A stretch of DNA of 64,000 nt from Arion vulgaris (Eukaryota; Mollusca; Gastropoda; Stylommatophora; Arionidae), in the NCBI GenBank assembly GCA_020796225.1, contig CM036759.1, positions 1,545,782 to 1,609,781 of the forward strand. The letters are read 5' to 3'. Of the stretch, positions 55,731 to 64,000 are shown in pieces. Position numbers and translations under genes: made by a program. Positions within the stretch are counted from its first letter, which is position 1. The number at the start of each line of letters is the position of its first letter. The notes under the pieces are model-generated. The model made no database searches. It was given only the letters and a program-made list of their open reading frames with translations, and had not been told where the DNA came from.

Positions 55731-57517
55731 ATTCAAAACTTTAGCAGCTTTAGCTTTTTCTTGACTTTCTTGCCTAGATTAATGAGCATCTCATTTGTGA
55801 TACCAACCTTTCCTGGTGACTTTTTAAGGTTAAGACCCTGGAGTGCTTCTTCAACTCACCTCTGTCGATGTTGAAACGTCTTATCTCTTCATCTCTGCCT
55901 TGCGGCTTTCTTGACTGCTCTCCTATATTTAGCCGAGGCTGCCTTGAGTGCTATGTAGCTGTCTATACTCAGCTCAGTTTCTAATATTTCTCTGGCCTGA
56001 CTCACTTTCTCTTCAACATTTTGGACCTCTTCTAACCAATAAGATTTGTAGTCTCTTCTTGCACCTCTAGGAATTGATTCTCTTGCTGCCCTCAAAATGG
56101 ATATGTTCAGTAGGTATGTCATGTTTCTTATCTTTTTTGGTGTGTATTTATGGGGTCACAGTAGATGTCGCTGAGCCTCGCAAACTGTGCCCAGTCAACT
56201 CTTTTGTAGTTCCACTATGTCATTATGTTTTGGACTTGGGTGAAATATCTAATCTTCAAGGAGAGTTTGACAGGTTTGTGGTCACTGTCTCCTAGCTGTT
56301 CCCATGAAGGTTCAATTCAAGTTGTGGGCTACGTCACCAGTGGCAAAGACGAGGTCTGTGGGATATATTTTTCTATCTTCTTGAGAAGAAGGTTGGTGGG
56401 TCACTGAGTCCATTCCTGAGCTGCAGGTTGTTATCTATTTCCTACTGTTCTACCCCCCCCCCTTTTTTACATTGGTGTCTTGGTATCCCCACCTTTCTGA
56501 GTAACTGTTAAAATCTCCCACTACTAGAGAATTTGTATTGGTCAGTGTCATGGTTTCCAGCATAAGGGCTATGTTAGTTCGAATCTGTTAGATGTCTTCA
56601 AAAATGCCAATTCCTATGATTTCTGCTTCCCAATTTGTGCTGACTTCTATCTGTTTCATGGTGTATTTGTTGCTCACGCGTATGAAGCAGCCCCCTCTCC
56701 ATTCGGCCTTATCTGTATAACTGATAACCTCGTACAGAAAATCTGTGTGGGGGTTCGATGTGTGATTCCTGAATACATGCAAGGCCTATTTTTCACAGCT
56801 AGTGCCTGCTTTTTTGGTGTAAATGTCCTCGGCGTTCCAGCGGATTATGTTGAATCTCCTGAGTCTGGTGGATTTTGATCTGTAAGATTTTCCTGCCGCT
56901 CATTTGCACGGCGACTACATTTGGGACAGTTTTTTCAAATATGAAATCAACTGGCTGTAGCGTCCAACCATTGCCAGAACACCATCGACAGCAGACAAGA
57001 TATTATTCAGCGGAATTCTTTTTCTTAAAAATGGTATTCCAATACGTCAAATATAGATTTTTCTTTATTGTCCGTTTCTAATGTTCTTGCAAATAATAGT
57101 TCTTGACAAATGTTTTTATCTATTATGAAACGAACATACATTTTGCTCACATGTTTTTCTAATCGCGATGGTTTCATAGCTTTATGTGAAAACATCTTGT
57201 GGAAAATTCAGACAAATTGGTAATGTCTTGTTTGTGGGTGATTGATTAAAACCTATTTCAAATACTTGACATTATAGTGTCTGGATTTCTTCTTTGATTC
57301 CGACATAACCTGGTACAATACGCATAGATTCTGTCTATTGCACTATTAATCGTTGCGTGTGGGCAGGACTCGCGTCACTTTGAATTTTCAGCTTAAGGGG
57401 GCGGCGGATGGTCCTCAATGCCCCCCAAAATTTACTTTTCAACCCAGCGCCCCCTTGCAACTTCTCAGCGCCCCCCGGTGGGCAGTACCACCCCCGTTGG
57501 GAACCTATGTTGCAGAC

Positions 57518-59400
57518 TTTCTCTTCACATTATATGCCTGAACAACCTCGATTGTCTGATTCATATTCTTTGTGTGCAGATTTCTTTGTGTGCAGGTTTC
57601 TTTGTGTGCAGGTTTCTTTGTGTGCAGGTTTCTTTGTGTGCAGGTTTCTTTGTGTGCAGGTTTCTTTGTGTGCAGGTTTCTTTGTGTGCTGGTTTCTTTG
57701 TGTGCAGGTTTATTTGTGTGCTGGTTTCTTTGTGTGCAGGTTTATTTGTGTGCAGGTTTATTTGTGTGCTGATTTCTTTGTGTGCAGGTTTCTTTGTGTG
57801 CAGGTTTATTTGTGTGCAGGTTTCTTTGTGTGCAGGTTTCTTTGTGTGCAGGTTTCTTTGTGTGCAGGTTTCTTTGTGTGCAGGTTTCTTTGTGTGCAGG
57901 TTTCTTGTGTGCAGGTTTCTTTGTGTGCAGGTTTCTTTGTGTGCAGGTTTCTTGTGTGCAGTTTCTTTGTGTGCAGGTTTATTTGTGTGCGGTTTCTTTG
58001 TGTGCAGGTTTATTTGTGTGCAGGTTTATTTGTGTGCTGTTTCTTTGTGTGCAGGTTCTTTGTGTGCAGGTTTTTTGTGTGCAGGTTTCTTTGTGTGCAG
58101 GTTTCTTGTGTGCAGGTTTCTTTGTGTTGCAGGTTTCTTTGATGCGGTTTCTTTGTGTGCAGGTTTTTTGTGTGCAGGTTTCTTTTGTTTGCAGGTTTCT
58201 TGTGTGCTGGTTTTTTGTGCAGGTTTCTTTTGATGCGGTTTCTTTGTGTGCAGGTTTCTTTGTGTGCTGGTTTCTTTGTGTGCAGGTTTCTTTGTGTGCA
58301 GGTTTCTTCTGATGCGGTTTCTTTGTGTGCAGGTTTCTTTGTGTGCAGGTTTCTTTGTGTGCAGGTTTCTTTGTGTGCAGGTTTCTTTGTGTGCAGGTTT
58401 CTTCTGATGTGGTTTCTTTGTGTGCAGGTTTCTTTGTGTGCAGGTTTATTTGTGTGCAGGTTTCTTTGTGTGCAGGTTTCTTTGTGTGCAGGTTTATTTG
58501 TGTGCAGGTTTCTTTGTGTGCAGGTTTCTTTGTGTGCAGGTTTCTTTGTGTGCAGGTTTCTTTGTGTGCTGGTTTCTTTGTGTGCAGGTTTCTTTGTTGC
58601 AGGTTCTTTGTGTGCTGGTTTCTTTGTGTGCAGGTTTCTTTGTGTGCAGGTTTCTTTGTGTGCAGGTTTCTTTGTGTGCAGGTTTCTTTGTGTGCTGGTT
58701 TCTTTGTGTGCAGGTTTCTTTGTGTGCAGGTTTCTTTGTGTGCAGGTTTATTTGTGTGCTGGTTTCTTTGTTTGCAGGTTTCTTTGTGTGCAGGTTTCTT
58801 TGTGTGCTGATTTCTTTGTGTGCAGGTTTCTTTGTGTGCAGGTTTCTTTGTGTGCAGGTTTCTTTGTGTGCAGGTTTTTGTGTCTGGTTTTTTGTGTGCA
58901 GGTTTTTTGTGTGCAGGTTTCTGGGCAGGTTTTGTTCTTTTGTGTGCAGTTTCTTTGTGTGCAGGTTTATTTGTGTGCAGAGTTTCATTTTGTGTGCAGG
59001 TTTTTTTGTGTGCAGTTTCTTTGTGTGCGTTTTTTGTGTGCAGTTTCTTTGTCAGGTTTTTTGTGTGCTGGTTTCTTTGTGTGCAGATTTCTTTGTGTGC
59101 AGGTTTCTTTGTGTGCTGGTTTTTTGTGTGTCTGGTTTCTTTGTGTGCGGTTTCTTTTGTGTGCAGGTTTCTTTGTGTGCAGGTTTCTTTGTGTGCAGGT
59201 TTCTTGTGTGCAGATCTGATTTAAAACTGCATCATTTGTTTTCTTCTCCGTTCATGGAATTTTCAACATTTTTCTGTCATTCCACATCTCTGTGGCTTCC
59301 AATGATCTTGTTGATTGTTTGTTCATTGTCCATGATTCTCTGCCATACATTAGTATTGTTTCAAAACAGCACTGGAGTATTCGTTTTCGTATAAATTAAT
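57518..59400 (-). pseudogene. RTE-like LINE, right part, with minisatellite inside
   Basis: At 59219-59390 the minus strand reads ILQCCFETILMYGRESWTMN, KQSTRSLEATEMW, then MLKIPxTEKKTNDAVLNQIC, the connector before the C-terminal tail. It runs into the 16-bp array and re-emerges at 57518-57580 (NMNQTIEVVQAYNVKRKS), then is split by the hAT from its end at 53395-53499. Confidence 0.75.
57560..59218. repeat. 16-bp minisatellite inside a LINE, about 100 copies
   Basis: Unit GTTTCTTTGTGTGCAG. The edge unit matches LINE codons ICTQ (CAGATCTGCACACAA on the minus strand). Irregular copies with 1-5 base losses cluster at 57900-58320 and 58880-59160. Confidence 0.95.
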
Positions 59401-59424
59401 ATGTTATTGATTATATAACAGATA

Positions 59425-59510
59425 TGTATGTGCTATGTTCTATATTGTATGTGCTATGTTCTATATTGTATGTGCTATGTTCTATATTGTATGTGATATG
59501 TTCTATATTT
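59425..59510. repeat. 21-bp repeat, about 4 copies
   Basis: Unit TATGTGCTATGTTCTATATT. Confidence 0.92.
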
Positions 59511-59655
59511 CTTACTATATTTATTGTATAACACATTATGTATGTGCTATGTTCTATATGGCTTACTATGAATAATTGACAGACTTTTATTCATTTTTTA
59601 TACAAATGCACCAGTATTTGTCAAATTGCAAATAATGGGACATTGGTAAACTCAC

Positions 59656-59717
59656 ATTTTGCCCAGCTGCTGTCCCCGGTACAAGTCACTAACAATAACA
59701 TCTTCCACTCGTCCTCT
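59656..59717 (-). CDS. GNPNAT1: Glucosamine 6-phosphate N-acetyltransferase, penultimate exon
   Basis: Sixty-two bases lie between TTATATTTCAG (AG at 59718-59719) and the donor GTGAGT (59655 downward). They encode GRVEDVIVSDLYRGQLLGK after an initial Arg, leaving two bases that complete an Ile codon with exon 53036-53186. This is GNAT motif A: the beta4 strand VEDVIVS and the acetyl-CoA pyrophosphate-binding loop RGQLLGK (family RGxxLGK; animal enzymes have RGKQLGK). No stop or frameshift. The 6.5-kb intron downstream is full of nested transposons. The exons for the N-terminal half, including the substrate-binding FIH..A region, were not found before 64000, so the gene continues off the window. 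Confidence 0.93.
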
Positions 59718-59842
59718 CTGAAATATAACAAGTATAATAATATGACTAAGTTATAACAAGAGCGGTATGGAGAAATTATTTGCAGGCTCTATGTAAAATA
59801 TCAAGGTACAAGAGGCAGTACTCTATTACCTTTTAAATAACA

Positions 59843-60782
59843 AGTTGTCACTCATAGCGAGGTTGTCACTCATAGCGAGGTTGTCACTCATAGCGAGGTT
59901 GTCACTCATAACGAGGTTGTCACTCATAGCGAGGTTGTCACTCATAACGAGGTTGTCACTCATAACGAGGTTGTCACTCATAGCGAGGTTGTCACTCATA
60001 GCGAGGTTGTCACTCATAATGAGGTTGTCACTCATAGCGAGGTTGTCACTCATAGCGAGGTTGTCCCTCATAGCGAGGTTGTCACTCATAGCGAGGATGT
60101 CACTCATAGGGAGGTTGTCACTCATAGCGAGGTTGATAACAAATTGTCACTCATAGAGAGGTTGATAACAAGTTGTCACTCATAGCGAGGTTGATAACAA
60201 GTTGTCACTCATAGCGAGGTTGATAACAAGTTGTCACTCATAGCGAGGTTGATAACAAGTTGTCACTCATAGCGAGGTTGTCACTCATAGCGAGGTTGAT
60301 AACAAGTTGTCACTCATAGTGAGGTTGTCACTCATAGCGAGGTTGTCACTCATAGCGAGGTTGATAACAAGTTGTCAATCATAGCGAGTTTGATAACAAG
60401 TTGTCACTCATAGCGAGGTTGATAACAAGTTGTCACTCATAGTGAGGTTGTCACTCATAGCGAGGTTGTCACTCATAGCGAGGTTGATAACAAGTTGTCA
60501 CTCATAGCGAGGTTGATAACAAGTTGTCACTCATAGCGAGGTTGTCACTCATAGCGAGGTTGATAACAAGTTGTCACTCATAGCAAGGTTGATAACAAGT
60601 TGTCACTCATAGCGAGGTTGATAACAAGTTGTCACTCATAGCGAGGTTGTCACTCATAGCGAGGTTGTCACTCATAGCGAGGTTGATAACAAGTTGTCAC
60701 TCATAGCGAGGTTGTCACTCATAGCGAGGTTGTCACTCATAGCGAGGTTGATAACAAGTTGTCACTCATAGCGAGGTTGATA
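59843..60782. repeat. 18/29-bp two-length minisatellite
   Basis: Short unit GTTGTCACTCATAGCGAG, long unit with an extra ATAACAAGTTG. The left 280 bp is only short units; thereafter the lengths mix. In the GNPNAT1 intron. Confidence 0.95.
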
Positions 60783-60929
60783 ACATTCTGTGCTAGTGAC
60801 TGAGGGCCATGGAAATTCTGGCGTTTGAGGCAACCTTGAGCAAAAAATGATTGATATGCACAAAGTAAGTACTTGGATTACATGAGACTCTGATCGTCTA
60901 TCTTGGGCATCTAAATTACAAGTACCTAA

Positions 60930-61105
60930 CGAAGGTTAGAGTAAAGTTTATCTGAATGACAAGTTAGAGTAAGTTTTTTTCTGAATGAAACAATGTTAGA
61001 GTAAATTTTTTGAGGGTTGGTCTGAATGACAAGTTAGAGTAAAGTTTGTGTCTGAATGACAAGTTAGAGTAAAGTTTGTCTGAATGACAAGGAACACTGT
61101 AACAA
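60930..61105. repeat. About 28-bp irregular repeat, 4-5 copies
   Basis: Unit contains TCTGAATGACAAGTTAGAGT and AAAGTTTG. The last copy continues to AAGGAACACTGTAACAAAG, matched beyond the LINE at 63342-63386. Confidence 0.85.
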
Positions 61106-63338
61106 AGAAGTCCGAGTAAATGTTATGTTATGCGATCGACGTCATGGCACATTGGGCATTCCCATTCGTGCTCTGTCCTCCGCTGCAGCAGCCATACCAA
61201 AGTCCATTTGCTCACCGTACCCATGAGAAGTAGATTACTATATCTTCTCTCTCTACCACGAAGACGACACTGTCTGGCATGTCCAAGCTAACACATAATT
61301 CTCGAACTCGTTCCAGTGTCTGAGACTTGCCCATGTCACATAATTGAGAGCGTACTGCATTGATGATATTGGTTCTGTCCATACTCTGTCTGATATGATA
61401 ATCGTATGGGTTACCTGTTGCTCAGCCACCTGTGACAAAGCCCTGGAGGCAGCGGTGATCTCCATAGTTATGTTCGATGTGGTTGTCTTGAAAGCGCCAC
61501 AGTCCTCATGAAGTATGTGACCATTTGTTGTGCTGAATAGGCCGCCGATGATTGGGTTCCATGTCTGACAGAGCCATCGGTGTAGATAATGATATCACCT
61601 GGATGGGAGTGCTGATCCACGAGTACAAGAATCTCCGCATTGACGACATCCGGTTCCCATTCTCTACAGCGACGATCAAGTGTACTGACAACCCTGGTGT
61701 AAGCAGTCATATCCTCTGATATAGGCATCCATTCTTCACCATGCCTCAGCTCATCTAGAGTACACAACTGTTTAATAACATCCTCTGCCTCGGCCATCCA
61801 GGATCGACCTCTCTTCAATTGCCTGCCTTTGTTCTCATTTATGGATTTGTGCAGAGGATGATTTGTGTTCGCAAAAACTCTCAGATACGTTTTTACCTGT
61901 GCGACTTTGTGTCTCATGGCCATCGTTGGCAATCCAAGGATATAGCGCATTGCCTCACAAGAATTGTCACATGTGCAACCAAGTATAAGCCTCATCGCTT
62001 CATTTTGAATCCTTTCTAACTTATCCAGCGATGTTCTGCTTACTGTCAGAAGACCAAGACCATAGTCCAGGAAGCTCAGCACTAATCTCTGATAAAGAAG
62101 AAGCAGCAGACGTTGTTCAATACCCTCCTCCACCATAACTTTGAGGGCGGTTAGCCCTTTTCTGGTCATGAGGACTATGTTCTCAACATGACTCTTAAAT
62201 GACAGGCTTCTGTCAACTGTTATTCCAAGATATTTTAGTGTTTCGCTTCTGTCAATGTCTTTATTACACATGCTGACAACCGGGTAGGTGTCTTTACTAT
62301 GTGAGTGTTAAGAGAGAACCATGTCAGAGAAATCTTTGCTGGGTTCACATTCGCTTCGAATTCATTGCACCAGTCACCAATCCTATTCAGTTCACACTGT
62401 AGTGCAGCCGTAATCTCATTTCTGTCCTTGCTCATTAGATACACCAGACTATAATCGGCATAAGACATTGTTCTACCAAGTCCAACCCTCTGTGTGCTGG
62501 TTACCCCGACGGTGTATACATTGAACAGGACTGGCGAGAGTGGTGATCCCTGAGGAAGGCTCATTAGGACCTGTTGTGGTTGTGATGCCCATGAACTACA
62601 ACGCAATGATAACATGCGTTCAAAAAGTGCAGAAGCAATCCACTTGGTCAAGCGTGGTTCCACCTGCATATCCATAAATAACTGCATAAGTAAGGTGTAA
62701 GAGACATTGTTATATGCGTCCTGCAAATCAATGGCTGCTGCATGCGTTAACCTATGTGCTACCTTATGTTTCCACCTGCATATCCATCAATAACTGCATA
62801 AGTAAGGTGTAAGAGACATTGTTATATGCGTCCTGCAAATCAATGGTGGCTGCTGCTGTTTCCATCCCCATCTGAAACCTCTCATACGCATCATATGCAA
62901 AAACCGCTGCATTGCACCATGTGTCCTTTGCCGGACGATATCTATCAAGAGTGGAGGGGAACAGACCATTTATCTACATTATATTTGAAACTCTACGGGC
63001 TGTGAATTTTTCAAGCAGTTTGCCGACAGTGTTTTGCAAGGTAATAATTCTATATCCATTTGTGCCTGTGAGATCTTTTCCAGGCTTAGGCAAGGGTCTC
63101 AGATAGCTGTGATGTCAATCATCAGGAATAGTGCCATTGAAAAGCTTGCATAATTCAGCAAGATCTTTGTTCTCCAGACATTTTATGTGACTGTACCGAA
63201 CACCATCAGGACCAGGCACTGTATTAGAGCATGTCTTTAGTATTGATTTGATATTATCGACAGAAATGTATTCTATATCGTCGTCTGTGACAGTCTGTAT
63301 CTCATGCGAATGGTATACGATCTGTTGCATCTATTGTA
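61106..63338 (-). pseudogene. RNase H-bearing LINE (I/Ingi-like) fragment
   Basis: Minus-strand order: TVPGPDGVRYSHIK (about 63175-63230), LRPLPKPGKDLTGTNGYRII, ATIDLQDAYNNVSYTLLMQL (motif A), a 112-bp duplication repeating that segment, LMSLPQGSPLSPVLFNVYT (motif B), MSYADYSLVYLM (62451-62462 is YADY where YADD is expected), LKYLGITVDRSLSFKSHVEN, then RNase H pieces IIIYTDGSV and MEITAASRALSQVAEQQ and IIISD, and a C-terminal HEWECPMC near 61155-61180. Shifts near 62270, 61560 and 61390. Endonuclease missing. Lies in the GNPNAT1 intron. Confidence 0.9.
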
Positions 63339-63469
63339 GTCAGAGTAAAGCTTGCCTGTGTGGCAAGGAACACTGGTGATAAAGAAAGCATGCCTTCATG
63401 AAAAAATCAGAGATGCTATATTAGATGTCATGACTACCACTGAATTCATAGCTGGTAAACAAGAAATAA

Positions 63470-64000
63470 AAAGCTGTCAAACTTGACAACACAGATCTTG
63501 TTTCCTATATCTTCTGTCAAACTTGACAACACAGATCTTGTTTCCTATATCTTCTGTCAAACTTGACAACACAGATCTTGTTTCCTATATCTTCTGTCAA
63601 ACTTGACAACACAGATCTTGTTTCCTATATCTTCTGTCAAACTTGACACAGATCTTGTTTCCTATATCTTCTGTCAAACTTGACAACACAGATCTTGTTT
63701 CCTATATCTTCTGTCAAACTTGACAACACAGATCTTGTTTCCTATATCTTCTGTCAAACTTGACAACACAGATCTTGTTTCCTATATCTTCTGTCAAACT
63801 TGACAACACAGATCTTGTTTCCTATATCTTCTATCAAACTTGACACCGATCTTGTTTCCTATATCTTCTGTCAAACTTGACACAGATCTTGTTTCCTATA
63901 TCTTCTGTCAAACTTGACACAGATCTTGTTTCCTATATCTTCTGTCAAACTTGACACAGATCTTGTTTCCTATATCTTCTGTCAAACTTGACACCGATCT
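63470..64000. repeat. 40-bp minisatellite running off the window
   Basis: Unit contains TCTGTCAAACTTGACAACAC and AGATCTTGTTTCCTATATC, about 13.5 copies. Copies right of 63840 mostly have ACAC for ACAACAC. Its true end is unknown. Confidence 0.95.

Larger units (their letters stand above)
53945..56875 (-). pseudogene. Jockey/Ingi-group LINE nested in the hAT
   Basis: Order on the minus strand: endonuclease (NSLVVGDFNSYSERWGYQDT about 56475-56545; LGDSDHKPVKLS about 56265-56300), linker (ARESIPRGARRDYKSYWLEE; 55889-56122), RT fingers with the 10-codon array (55491-55730) then EAITVPKLKQGKDRFDPSN, QQSGFSQHGSTEDQVTYIAQ, motif B VPQGGILSPTLLLVFIND (about 55000-55050), catalytic IYADDLALW (54944-54955 = YADD), the connector YSGRVWPVLKYGIAAW (54479-54673), RLKRSSFMANSKELAHADP, and a remnant RNase H match VVIQWIPSHC near 53950-53980. 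Many stops and shifts. Nearly full span, but 5' ORF1 not seen. Confidence 0.9.
53500..57509 (-). mobile_element. hAT DNA transposon with termini and 8-bp target duplication
   Basis: Both ends begin CATMGGTTCCCAAC as inverted termini, the classic hAT style, followed by GCGCCCCC-rich subterminal sequence. The flanks TTTTAGAC (53492-53499) and TTGCAGAC (57510-57517) match at 6 of 8 bases. Minus-strand transposase pieces remain: SHKAMKPSRLEKHVSKM at about 57130-57190, a BED-hAT central match DGVLAMVGRYSQLISYLKK near 56945-57005, and the C-terminal dimerisation segment FPSPYLAERGF then KKQNRLSIEECEDLKLLM at 53750-53870. About 3 kb of the middle is replaced by a Jockey-like LINE. Non-autonomous as it stands. 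Confidence 0.85.

Noticed and set aside
57408..59394. Several 130-350-codon Cys-Arg-Phe-rich plus-strand frames
   Set aside because: 16-bp unit read in three rotating frames; the real coding signal there is the LINE on the other strand.
60837..60960. Upstream GNPNAT1 exon in the spacer right of 59717
   Set aside because: Neither this spacer nor 63339-63469 translates to the N-terminal GNAT region, so the missing exons are taken to be outside the window.
1..64000. Ribosomal RNA, telomere repeat or bacterial contamination
   Set aside because: No rRNA-like conserved blocks, no TTAGGG array, no bacterial-style operons; LINEs, hAT and introns are consistently animal-type.

Overview
This is eukaryotic, animal-type DNA. 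There is no bacterial gene organisation, the coding pieces I can place are split by GT-AG introns, and most of the rest is tandem repeats and decayed retrotransposons. The transposon set (RTE-like and Jockey/Ingi-like LINEs, a hAT, a tRNA-derived SINE) and short motifs such as GGGAGATAAC and GGGAGACAAC near 41.8 kb fit a lophotrochozoan, probably a mollusc. That assignment is inference.

By my tally about 65 tandem arrays cover roughly 55% of the window. Units run from 4 bp to about 83 bp, and one array has a 974-bp higher-order period. LINEs, the hAT and the SINEs cover roughly another fifth. Nearly all LINEs are 5' truncated, frameshifted or nested; no intact transposon was seen.

The only gene I can name is on the minus strand at the right end. 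Two exons, 59656-59717 and 53036-53186, splice in frame into the C-terminal half of glucosamine 6-phosphate N-acetyltransferase (GNPNAT1/GNA1). Its earlier exons must lie beyond 64000. The intron between the two exons holds a nest: a minus-strand RTE LINE (about 59400-53395), a 16-bp minisatellite grown inside it (57560-59218), a hAT transposon inserted in it with TSDs (53500-57509), a Jockey/Ingi LINE inside the hAT (about 53945-56875), and a 10-codon minisatellite inside that LINE's reverse transcriptase (55491-55730). A 22-bp minisatellite starts exactly at the gene's stop codon.

Layout. 0-4 kb: SINE, TATG/TTTG microsatellite, 2.4-kb 33-bp array. 4-9 kb: LINE tail and many short arrays. 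9-13.2 kb: four LINE fragments. 13-18.6 kb: arrays, SINE, inverted-5' LINE. 18.7-25.3 kb: arrays plus two candidate exons. 25.4-29.8 kb: large 46-bp array, LINE, and 17 identical 50-bp units copied from that LINE. 30-48 kb: arrays, LINE tails, SINE, candidate exons. 48-53 kb: foldback element, arrays, presumed 3' UTR of GNPNAT1. 53-64 kb: GNPNAT1 exons, transposon nest, an RNase H LINE and arrays.

The most unusual theme is that several minisatellites are demonstrably made of LINE coding sequence, so retrotransposon insertions seem to seed tandem arrays here. All boundaries were read by eye and are approximate to a few bases unless a splice site or TSD fixes them.
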